A model generated the notes under the pieces. It was not told the origin of the DNA and made no database searches. It worked only from the letters and a program-made list of their open reading frames with translations. The translations under genes and the position numbers were made by a program. 64,000 bases of DNA. It comes from an uncultured Acidobacteriia bacterium. GTDB taxonomy: Bacteria; Acidobacteriota; Terriglobia; Bryobacterales; Bryobacteraceae. The stretch covers positions 1 through 64,000 of the forward strand of contig CAIKAS010000200.1 of NCBI GenBank assembly GCA_903825445.1, written 5' to 3'. Each line of letters opens with the position of its first letter. Position 1 is the first letter of the stretch. Positions 26,235 through 32,944 of the stretch are shown piece after piece.

Positions 26235-26735
26235 CTACGCGCGGGCAGGATTGTGCAGGCGTCTCCAGGTAGTAACAGCGGACTCGCCTGCCAGTTCCTC
26301 CAACTCACGGTTCTCTTCCGCGGTCCAGTCTTCGCGGCGCCGCTGTTTTAGGTTTTCCAGCAAGCGAACCCGCCGGCGGGCTTCCACCATGGTGCGTGTC
26401 TGCTTCACAATCACTACCTGAAGCTCTTCGGCTTCCCTCAGAAGCTCGCGCTCCCGCCTGGCGGCCCATATGCCGGCTTGTTCCAGATCGCAAAGGTCCG
26501 TCCCTGTGACTTGAATGTGGGGGCGACTCATTAGAGCGATGCGCGGCGTTGCTCCAGGAGGTGATGGGCACAACAATGCCGCCTGGGAGTTCACCCGGCG
26601 GACGGAGCACTCCTCGATTTCCTGTGCGACCCTCTGCAGATCGGCGTTTGAACGCCTTAGGGCAGCCTCCGCCATGTTGAGTTGGGTCTGCCTCCAGGTT
26701 AGCGCGCGTTCCAGGGGGAATTGGAATGCTTTCAT
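26235..26735 (-). CDS. fliJ: Flagellar export chaperone/stalk FliJ
   Basis: A 166-residue coiled-coil protein (MKAFQFPLERALTWRQTQLN, then long charged heptads such as ERELLREAEELQVVIVKQTR). Its size, the FQFPLERALTWR start and its place directly after fliI identify it as FliJ, the central stalk that couples the FliI ATPase ring to the export gate FlhA. The middle has a Pro/Gly-rich break (CPSPPGATPRIA) that is unusual for the antiparallel coiled coil. It is the last gene of the flgB-fliJ operon, nine bases after fliI. Confidence 0.85.
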   Translation of the reverse strand: MKAFQFPLERALTWRQTQLNMAEAALRRSNADLQRVAQEIEECSVRRVNSQAALLCPSPPGATPRIALMSRPHIQVTGTDLCDLEQAGIWAARRERELLREAEELQVVIVKQTRTMVEARRRVRLLENLKQRRREDWTAEENRELEELAGESAVTTWRRLHNPARA

Positions 26736-26744
26736 TTTTCAGTT

Positions 26745-28070
26745 CTACGCATTCAATTTTTGCGCCAGCTGGCCGATGCCCGCCAGCGTCTCTTCCAGCG
26801 GCACGTTTTCCTCGGAATCCTGCTGGAGAAACTTCATGATTTGCGGACGAATCTGAATACTGCGATCCAATTGCGGATTTGTGCCGGACACGTACGCGCC
26901 GAGTTGAATCAGGTCCTGGGTCTGATGGAATGTGGAGAGCGCCTCGCGGATCTTGCGTACCGCTCCCTTTTGCTCCGGTCCTGAAATCTTCGACTGCAGG
27001 CGGCTGATGGAATTCAATACATCGATCGCGGGGTAATGCCCCGCTGCTCCAAGCTGCCGCGAGAGAATGATATGTCCATCGAGGATACCGCGAACCGCGT
27101 CGCAAACAGGCTCGTTGAAATCGTCACCTTCCACAAGCACGGTGAAGAACCCCGTGATGGAACCGCGGGCGAAATTCCCTGCGCGCTCAAAAATGCGGGG
27201 TAACAGACTGAAGACCGATGGCGTGTAGCCTTTTTGACTGGGAGGCTCGCCGGCGGCCAAACCAATTTCTCGCTGGGCCATTGCCAGACGCGTGATTGAA
27301 TCCATCACCATCAATACATCGGCACCCTGATCGCGGAAGTACTCGGCAATAGCCAGACCAACAAAGCAGGCTCTAACGCGGACTGGCGCGGGACGATCAG
27401 ATGTCGCGACAATCACAACTGCGCGTTTCATGCCTTCCGGACCGAGTTCGTGTTCCAGAAATGCCTTCACTTCCCGGTTGCGTTCCCCTATCAGAACGAT
27501 GACGCAAACGTCGGCCGAATTCTGTTTTGACATGGCGCCCAGCAGCGTACTCTTGCCGACTCCGCTGCCGCCAAAAATTCCCATTCGCTGCCCTTTGCCA
27601 CACGGCAACATACCGTCGATAGCTCTCACTCCGGTAACGAGTTGTTCGACTATATGCTCTCTTTCGAGGGGGTTGGGTGGAGACTTGTAAAGGTCGTAAA
27701 ACTCTGCAGGCTCAATGGGCGGCTTACCATCCATAGGCAGCCCCAGCCCGTCGAGCACACGGCCCAGCAACGCCGGTCCCACGGCCACGCGGGCCTCGTC
27801 TGCGCGCGCCACGATGCGATTACCCAACTGGAGGCCGTCCGTTTCTTCGAGCGGCATAGACAAGACCCGGCCGTTGCGGAAACCGACTACCTGGGTCCGA
27901 ATGTTCCGGCCGGAGTTGGTCTGGATTTCGCAGAAGTCGCCAATTGCGGCAGCCGGTCCCACCGATTCGACCAGCAGGCCAATAAGCTCTGTCACTTCGC
28001 CCGTCCAAACGACGGGATCCGTGCGTCGGAGCTTCTCGAAATAAGGATTCAGATCAAGGGGAGAACTCAT
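26745..28070 (-). CDS. fliI: Flagellum-specific export ATPase FliI
   Basis: A 441-residue ATPase of the F1-beta/type III family. The P-loop is GIFGGSGVGKSTLLG, followed by CVIVLIGERNREVKAFLEHE, the Walker B region (VLMVMDSITRLAMAQREIGL), and QKGYTPSVFSLLPRIFERAG. It energises export of axial proteins together with FliH and FliJ. The C-terminal residues LDRSIQIRPQIMKFLQQ are typical. The start overlaps the fliH stop by four bases, so translation is coupled. Confidence 0.97.
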   Translation of the reverse strand: MSSPLDLNPYFEKLRRTDPVVWTGEVTELIGLLVESVGPAAAIGDFCEIQTNSGRNIRTQVVGFRNGRVLSMPLEETDGLQLGNRIVARADEARVAVGPALLGRVLDGLGLPMDGKPPIEPAEFYDLYKSPPNPLEREHIVEQLVTGVRAIDGMLPCGKGQRMGIFGGSGVGKSTLLGAMSKQNSADVCVIVLIGERNREVKAFLEHELGPEGMKRAVVIVATSDRPAPVRVRACFVGLAIAEYFRDQGADVLMVMDSITRLAMAQREIGLAAGEPPSQKGYTPSVFSLLPRIFERAGNFARGSITGFFTVLVEGDDFNEPVCDAVRGILDGHIILSRQLGAAGHYPAIDVLNSISRLQSKISGPEQKGAVRKIREALSTFHQTQDLIQLGAYVSGTNPQLDRSIQIRPQIMKFLQQDSEENVPLEETLAGIGQLAQKLNA

Positions 28071-28738
28071 ACGCCCTGCCCCCGCAGACGGTCTGTGAGA
28101 CCTCGCTCTATTTCGCGCAATTGCGTTTCGATGGAGATGTCCAGATTACCCCGATTCGTTTCGAAGGTAAGAGTTCCTCGCTCCCGCGCAGGGTCACCTT
28201 TCACTTCAACCTGCGAGGCAGATGACGATCCCGTCAGGCATCCTTTGACGACTGTCTGATGGTCGGGATGTACGGTGACTTTGGTCACTTCCTGCTGTCG
28301 CAACTTTTCGAGCCCCACGCGAACCAGACCGCCTATGGTGTCCGGATCGATACTCAGTTCCCGATGAAGCACGCGCTTGGCTATCGCAATTGCCAGTCGC
28401 ACGACGTCGGCCTCCGCTTCCATGCGGAGACGCGGCCGCAAATCGACAACTTGCTGAATAGCGATGCCAAGATTTTGCAGTACCTTCTGAAGTTCCGCTT
28501 GTGCCGCTTGCCTTGCGGCGCCTTCGCCTTCCTTGCGCCCGGCGTCACGCGCCTCTCGAATGCGTTGTTCAATCTGAGCTGTCGTTTGGGTCTGTTGGTC
28601 GGTTGACGGTCCGTTAGGTTCGCCAGACGTATTTCGGCTCGGCGTGGGGGAAGTCTGGGTTGCGCGATTGATGCCCACGATGGTCCATGGCATTGCTTGG
28701 GCAAGCGAACCAGAGTCCCGAATTAATTTAGACGACAT
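28067..28738 (-). CDS. fliH: Flagellar assembly protein FliH
   Basis: A 223-residue protein from the ATG at 28738, preceded by GGTGA; a GTG nine bases upstream is also possible. The N-terminal 60 residues are disordered (SPTPSRNTSGEPNGPSTDQQ), followed by a charged coiled coil (IEQRIREARDAGRKEGEGAA) and a FliH/HrpE-like C-terminal domain (RLAIAIAKRVLHRELSIDPD, VTKVTVHPDHQ). FliH is the stator-like regulator of FliI. The start lies inside the end of fliG (11 bp overlap) and the stop overlaps fliI. Confidence 0.9.
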   Translation of the reverse strand: MSSKLIRDSGSLAQAMPWTIVGINRATQTSPTPSRNTSGEPNGPSTDQQTQTTAQIEQRIREARDAGRKEGEGAARQAAQAELQKVLQNLGIAIQQVVDLRPRLRMEAEADVVRLAIAIAKRVLHRELSIDPDTIGGLVRVGLEKLRQQEVTKVTVHPDHQTVVKGCLTGSSSASQVEVKGDPARERGTLTFETNRGNLDISIETQLREIERGLTDRLRGQGV

Positions 28739-29771
28739 ATTGTTCACCGGCGGTACCGCGCAGACTCAGAACACCCTCGGCTTCCAGGCCGCGAATAATC
28801 GCAATGATTTGTTGTTGCGCCCCCTCCACGTCTTTGATCTTGACGGGGCCCAGTGCATCCATATCTTCACGAATGGTTTCCGCTCCGCGCTGCGATGTGC
28901 ACTGCAGCAGATGATCCTGAATCTGGGTTCCTGTTCCCTTTAGAGCGAGCGTCAGAACTTTGCGGTCCACCCGCGCGATTATTTCTTTTACTCCGTTGGG
29001 ATCGATCAGCAGAATGTCGTCGAAGACAAACATCAAATGACGAATGGTGTCCACCAGCGCCTGGTCCTGAGACTCTATCGAGTTGAGGATGTCCTTCGCA
29101 GTTTCCGAGTCCAGACGATTGAACATTTCCGCCACGGCCCGCACGCCGCCATAGGATTCTCTGCTGAACTCTCCTATTGCGTTCATCTTCTGGCCAATGA
29201 CCACAGCGATTTTACTGATCACCTCAGGAGATATCTGATCCAGACTGGCCACCCGGAGAGCTACATCGCCCCGAAGATGCGGCGGCAAAGACGCGAGCAA
29301 GGCAGCGGCCTGCGACGGATTCAGATGCGACAGGACCAGAGCGATGGTTTGGGGATGTTCATTGTGCAGGAACTTCGCGAGCTGTTGGGGGTCGGCCTTT
29401 TGCAGGGCATCGAAAGTGGCCACGTCGTCGCCAAGCGCTTTCATGAGGCGATCCATGAGTCGCTTCGCCACCTCGGGACCAAAGGCGTTCATCAGCATAT
29501 TCTTGGCGTAATCGACGCCGCCCTTGTTGACGAAATCGCGCGCCGAGGTGAGCTGATAAAACTCCTCGAGAACTGTTTCGGCCTGATTGGGCTGAACCTT
29601 TTTCTGGCGCGCGATCTCGCGCGCCACCAACTGGACTTCGTCCTCGGTCAGCTGTTTTACCAATTCGGCGCTGGCGGCATCGCCGAGCATGATCAAGAGA
29701 ATCGCAGCCTTCTGTACTCCTGCAAAAGTTTCGGCCTGAGTAATCGGGCTGGGCGCAAGGTTCGCAATCAT
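28728..29771 (-). CDS. fliG: Flagellar motor switch protein FliG
   Basis: A 347-residue protein. The N-terminal part (FAGVQKAAILLIMLGDAASA) interacts with FliF; the middle contains the FliG armadillo segments (NEHPQTIALVLSHLNPSQAA, LPPHLRGDVALRVASLDQIS). The C-terminal motor domain holds the charged torque helix (FVFDDILLIDPNGVKEIIAR, VDRKVLTLALKGTGTQIQDH, REDMDALGPVKIKDVEGAQQ). It connects the MS ring to FliM/FliN and interacts with the stators. It lies between fliF and fliH in a tight operon. Confidence 0.97.
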   Translation of the reverse strand: MIANLAPSPITQAETFAGVQKAAILLIMLGDAASAELVKQLTEDEVQLVAREIARQKKVQPNQAETVLEEFYQLTSARDFVNKGGVDYAKNMLMNAFGPEVAKRLMDRLMKALGDDVATFDALQKADPQQLAKFLHNEHPQTIALVLSHLNPSQAAALLASLPPHLRGDVALRVASLDQISPEVISKIAVVIGQKMNAIGEFSRESYGGVRAVAEMFNRLDSETAKDILNSIESQDQALVDTIRHLMFVFDDILLIDPNGVKEIIARVDRKVLTLALKGTGTQIQDHLLQCTSQRGAETIREDMDALGPVKIKDVEGAQQQIIAIIRGLEAEGVLSLRGTAGEQYVV

Positions 29772-29786
29772 CGCTTCAAAACATCC

Positions 29787-31481
29787 TTAACCTTTGTCGT
29801 GAATCCAGGCCTGAAGAATACGCGCGGACGAGGTAGCATCCTTCTTCGCGTTCTCCTGCAACTGCTTCACGAGCACTTCCGCCTTCTTGGTCTTGACCGG
29901 CGGGACTTTTATCGCGGCGAGCATTTCCTGCTCCGCCTGTTGTTGTTCCAGCTCTCTGGCCGCCATTTGGGCTTGAATTTGTTCCGCCGCATTCGCCGAG
30001 CTCAGAGCGGCAACGGCACTCTTATCCGGAAGGCTCTTGGCTGCTTCAACGACGGCGGCGGCCCGCTTCTTCTTTCTGCGTCTCCGCGTGACGAGGACCA
30101 GCATTGCCAGAATCGCGAACAACACGACGCCGGCACCTGTCGCTATAGGCAGGAAGAGAGGCTGTTTGCGTAATGCATCCCACTGGGATGGAGCGGGATG
30201 CGCCGGCGGAGTAGTGCCGGGTGTCTCCGGTGGCGTCTGATTCAGCGTTTCCTCGAAGGGCAAGCTTTCCACCGTGATCTGATCACCGCGTTGCTCGACG
30301 AAGCCGATCGCCGCGGTCAACACATCGCGAACGGATTTCATCATTTCGGGCGATGGCGGAACCAGAACTTTGTGCAGTGATTTGCCGCTGCCCTCCCAAG
30401 TGACCGACTGGTCCATCAGAAGAGCTACTGAAACGCGCTTCAACGTGCCTTGCGGCAGTTTCGTGGTACGGGTGATACGGCTGGATTGGTAGGTGACATT
30501 CTCCGTACGGCGGGTGGTGGAGTTACCAGAAGAGCCTGCGCGGGCCGCAGGACGCGGGAGATTGGATGCTGTGCCCGGAATGCCGCCTGCAGCGGTAGAA
30601 CTGCCACTGATCTCCTCGGTCTTTTGCGACTGCAGCATTACGGAATGGGCCGGATCAAATGTCTCTTCACTCTGCTCGCCGCTTGAGAGATCACAATCCA
30701 CGTAAACACTGGCTCGATAGCGGTCATGCCCGAGCAGAGGATCGAGCGTAGTATTGATCTTCTGCAGAAGGTCGTGTTCCACTTTTTGGCGGTAATCGAG
30801 GGCGGCGTCGCTGCTCGCCTCGTCGGGGGAAGTGGCGGCGGCCCTGCTTAACAGATTGCCCTGCATATCCAGAATGGATACGGCGTCCGGGGACAACCCT
30901 TCTACCGCGCTGCCTATAAGGTGTGAAATCGCCGTCACGTTCCTGTCGGACAGATGAGCGCCAGGTTTGAGCTTCACCATGACACTGGCTTTAGCGGGTT
31001 CGCGTGACTCGAGAAAAACTGACTCCTTAGGAAACGTGATATGAACGCGCGCCTGTTCCACCTCCGCAAGGGCACTGAGGGAGCGCTCGAGTTCTCCCTC
31101 AAGCGCCCGCGTGTAGTTGATGTGCTCGACAAACTCCGTTGCGCCCAGATTGGCTTTGTCGAATATCTCGTAGCCGATACGCCCGGTCTTTGGCAGCCCC
31201 GCTGCAGCCAGGTCCAGCCTCAGTTCGGCTAACTTGCCGGAGGGAACGGAAACAACGTCGCCATTGGGCGAAAGGCGGTAATCTGTACCAGATTCCTTCA
31301 GTTTCTGTAATACGGCAGCGGAATCTTCCGCAGCCAGACCGGTATAGAGCGGCTTAAAATCCGCTTCTGTTTTCCAATGAGAGAAAGAATAGAGGCCCGC
31401 GCCAACGATCGCCACCGCAGCGACTATAGTGAGCCGCTGGCGCATAGAAAGACTGGCGAGAATTTTTCTGAACTGTTCCAT
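29787..31481 (-). CDS. fliF: Flagellar MS-ring protein FliF
   Basis: A 564-residue membrane protein. TM1 is about residues 15-33 (RLTIVAAVAIVGAGLYSF) and TM2 about 443-463 (ATGAGVVLFAILAMLVLVTR), with the YscJ/FliF ring-building domains between (LYTGLAAEDSAAVLQKLKES, ITFPKESVFLESREPAKASV, GSAVEGLSPDAVSILDMQGN). The segment from about 285 to 330 is low-complexity Ser/Gly/Thr. The C-terminal tail that binds FliG ends in ATSSARILQAWIHDKG. FliF is the base on which the export gate and switch assemble. Confidence 0.96.
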   Translation of the reverse strand: MEQFRKILASLSMRQRLTIVAAVAIVGAGLYSFSHWKTEADFKPLYTGLAAEDSAAVLQKLKESGTDYRLSPNGDVVSVPSGKLAELRLDLAAAGLPKTGRIGYEIFDKANLGATEFVEHINYTRALEGELERSLSALAEVEQARVHITFPKESVFLESREPAKASVMVKLKPGAHLSDRNVTAISHLIGSAVEGLSPDAVSILDMQGNLLSRAAATSPDEASSDAALDYRQKVEHDLLQKINTTLDPLLGHDRYRASVYVDCDLSSGEQSEETFDPAHSVMLQSQKTEEISGSSTAAGGIPGTASNLPRPAARAGSSGNSTTRRTENVTYQSSRITRTTKLPQGTLKRVSVALLMDQSVTWEGSGKSLHKVLVPPSPEMMKSVRDVLTAAIGFVEQRGDQITVESLPFEETLNQTPPETPGTTPPAHPAPSQWDALRKQPLFLPIATGAGVVLFAILAMLVLVTRRRRKKKRAAAVVEAAKSLPDKSAVAALSSANAAEQIQAQMAARELEQQQAEQEMLAAIKVPPVKTKKAEVLVKQLQENAKKDATSSARILQAWIHDKG

Positions 31482-31521
31482 CTGTATGCTGTTCCGTATA
31501 CCGTTTGCAGTAGCCGTCAGA

Positions 31522-31848
31522 CTACATCTGCATCTTCATGACTTCCTGGTAGGCGGAGACGATTTTATTTCTGACCTGGAGTCCAAGGTCAAACGTAAGT
31601 GAAGCCCGCTGGGTGGCAAGGGCCACAGTGTGAAGCTCTTCGTTATCACCGTTCAGAAAGTTTTGCACCGCCTGATCCGCTTCTTTGCCAGGTCTTTCCA
31701 CGGACTGAATGGCGCCTTCCAGGATGGAAGCGAAGCCGCCCGACTGGCCCGCCTGTGCGGCCGAGCCGATGCCCGTGGCGCTGCCGACAGGGTTTATCTG
31801 CGGAACGCTGCCGGATGACGACAACAGGGATGAGATGGGGAGAGACAT
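31522..31848 (-). CDS. fliE: Flagellar hook-basal body complex protein FliE
   Basis: A 108-residue protein with typical FliE C-terminus: LNGDNEELHTVALATQRASL followed by TFDLGLQVRNKIVSAYQEVM. FliE links the MS ring to the proximal rod. The N-terminal 40 residues are low-complexity Ser/Gly/Gln. It follows flgC by three bases and precedes fliF by about 40. Confidence 0.93.
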   Translation of the reverse strand: MSLPISSLLSSSGSVPQINPVGSATGIGSAAQAGQSGGFASILEGAIQSVERPGKEADQAVQNFLNGDNEELHTVALATQRASLTFDLGLQVRNKIVSAYQEVMKMQM

Positions 31849-31851
31849 AAA

Positions 31852-32289
31852 CTATCGCAACAAGTCGATCGAGCGCTGAATCATGTCCTTCACAGCCGAC
31901 ATGGAGGCCACGTTGGCCTGATAGCCGCGAGAGGCGCCCATCAGGTTCACCATTTCTTCGGCCGGATTGATGCGCGGAAGCGCAACAAAGCCATCCGGGC
32001 CTGCATCGGGATGGCCGGGATCGTAGTGGCGCTCCGGGTCTCTCTGGTCCACAACGATGTCCGAAACAGATACGCCACCCGGCGTGCCGTTCATCGCGGA
32101 TGCAAATACGGAGGAAAACGGCGAGGAATCGGCCTGAGATTGAAAGACCACATCTTTGCGCCGGTAAGGCCCGCCATCAGGTGTACGCGTAGTTTCGGCA
32201 TTCGCCAGATTCTCGGTCAGAAGTTCTGCGCGCGTGCGCTGTGCCGCCATACCGGAAGCGCTCACGGAGAGGCTGGAAAAAAGACTCAT
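31852..32289 (-). CDS. flgC: Flagellar proximal rod protein FlgC
   Basis: A 145-residue rod protein with the FlgC pattern: SLFSSLSVSASGMAAQRTRA at the start, ENLANAETTRTPDGGPYRRK, and a closing NPAEEMVNLMGASRGYQANV segment typical of axial proteins. Its ATG overlaps the flgB stop by four bases. It is built into the rod after FlgB. Confidence 0.95.
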   Translation of the reverse strand: MSLFSSLSVSASGMAAQRTRAELLTENLANAETTRTPDGGPYRRKDVVFQSQADSSPFSSVFASAMNGTPGGVSVSDIVVDQRDPERHYDPGHPDAGPDGFVALPRINPAEEMVNLMGASRGYQANVASMSAVKDMIQRSIDLLR

Positions 32290-32651
32290 CCGCTCCGGCC
32301 CTCATCGATCGCCGCCTTAAGCTGAGAGATCTGGCCGCGCATCAACTGGCTCGCAACGTTGAAGCGGAGGGCATTTTCAGAAAGCAATTGCGCTTCCCGG
32401 TCGAGGCTGACATTGTTTCCGTCGTTGTTGGTTTTCAGACCCGCGACTTCGATCGCCTGGGGCTGCTCACCGGTCAGCAGGTTCTGAAACTGACTGCGAA
32501 AGTCCAGATCCCTGGTCTTATAGCCAGGCGTGTCCGCGTTCGCAATATTGGACGTGACAAGCTTTTGCCTGGCATCGACCAGATCCATATATCGTTCGAG
32601 GCTGTTCGCGATATCGGATCCCGACGAATCGAAATTGATCCCAACTGGCAT
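32286..32651 (-). CDS. flgB: Flagellar proximal rod protein FlgB
   Basis: A 121-residue rod protein. The axial N-terminal motif is LVTSNIANADTPGYKTRDLD, followed by DFRSQFQNLLTGEQ; the C-terminus is ALRFNVASQLMRGQISQLKA. It is the first recognised gene of the flgB-flgC-fliE-F-G-H-I-J operon. No Shine-Dalgarno sequence is visible before its ATG, and a weak sigma-54-like site just upstream would give an almost leaderless transcript. Confidence 0.94.
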   Translation of the reverse strand: MPVGINFDSSGSDIANSLERYMDLVDARQKLVTSNIANADTPGYKTRDLDFRSQFQNLLTGEQPQAIEVAGLKTNNDGNNVSLDREAQLLSENALRFNVASQLMRGQISQLKAAIDEGRSG

Positions 32652-32654
32652 TGG

Positions 32655-32891
32655 TCAGAGAGAATGCACGCGGTATACCAACCGGACCGTCGAGAGCGCA
32701 TTCATAAGTCGCTGTAAACGCTGGTGCAGACAGAAGGATGCCAGAGCTCCGCGATCCGAGGAACCGTCGAATTCCAGGCGGTAGCGAATTCTCGCCACTC
32801 GCGGAGATTCGGGTCCACCGGACAGGGGTTCCGGAAAAATGACATAGATGCGTTCGATAAGGGGGTTGAAGGCTCCGGATGGCAAAACCAT
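32655..32891 (-). CDS. Doubtful small ORF upstream of flgB
   Basis: A 78-codon frame ends three bases before the flgB ATG, which could mean translational coupling and would explain the missing flgB ribosome-binding site. The product (for example ARIRYRLEFDGSSDRGALAS) matches no family I know. Against it, a good sigma-28-like promoter for flagellin lies within it on the other strand, and no ribosome-binding site is evident. It is probably not a gene. Confidence 0.2.
   Translation of the reverse strand: MVLPSGAFNPLIERIYVIFPEPLSGGPESPRVARIRYRLEFDGSSDRGALASFCLHQRLQRLMNALSTVRLVYRVHSL
32665..32680 (-). promoter_or_regulatory. Weak sigma-54-like site immediately before flgB
   Basis: The minus strand reads TGGTATACCGCGTGCA: TGG and TGCA elements with GG-N10-GC spacing, but the inner bases differ from TGGCACG-N4-TTGCA. 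The predicted transcript start would be about three bases before the flgB ATG. Confidence 0.25.
32834..32865 (+). promoter_or_regulatory. Sigma-28-like promoter of the flagellin gene
   Basis: GAAA, 15 bases, TTCGATAA, then GGGGG. Spacing is exact for sigma-28 and six of eight -10 bases agree with GCCGATAA. It lies 84 bases before the flagellin ATG, leaving a leader of about 75 bases that holds two ACAGGA motifs. Flagellin is the classic sigma-28 target. Confidence 0.6.
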
Positions 32892-32895
32892 CCAG

Positions 32896-32937
32896 GCGCA
32901 ACAGGATTCAGCGCGCTACGGGCTTACAGGAGAGAGC
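32896..32937 (+). promoter_or_regulatory. Two candidate CsrA-binding sites in the flagellin leader
   Basis: ACAGGA occurs at 32901-32906, in the loop of a small GCGC/GCGC hairpin, and again at 32926-32931 overlapping the Shine-Dalgarno sequence AGGAGAG, in the loop of a weak GCTT/GAGC hairpin. CsrA prefers ACAGGA in hairpin loops, and paired sites with one over the ribosome-binding site are the known arrangement for hag in Bacillus subtilis. csrA and fliW are encoded at 39 kb. Confidence 0.5.
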
Positions 32938-32944
32938 AAACAAA

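Noticed and set aside
32655-32891. Small frame ending just before flgB
   Set aside because: No family match and no ribosome-binding site, and a good flagellin promoter lies within it on the other strand. Kept only as a very low-confidence entry.
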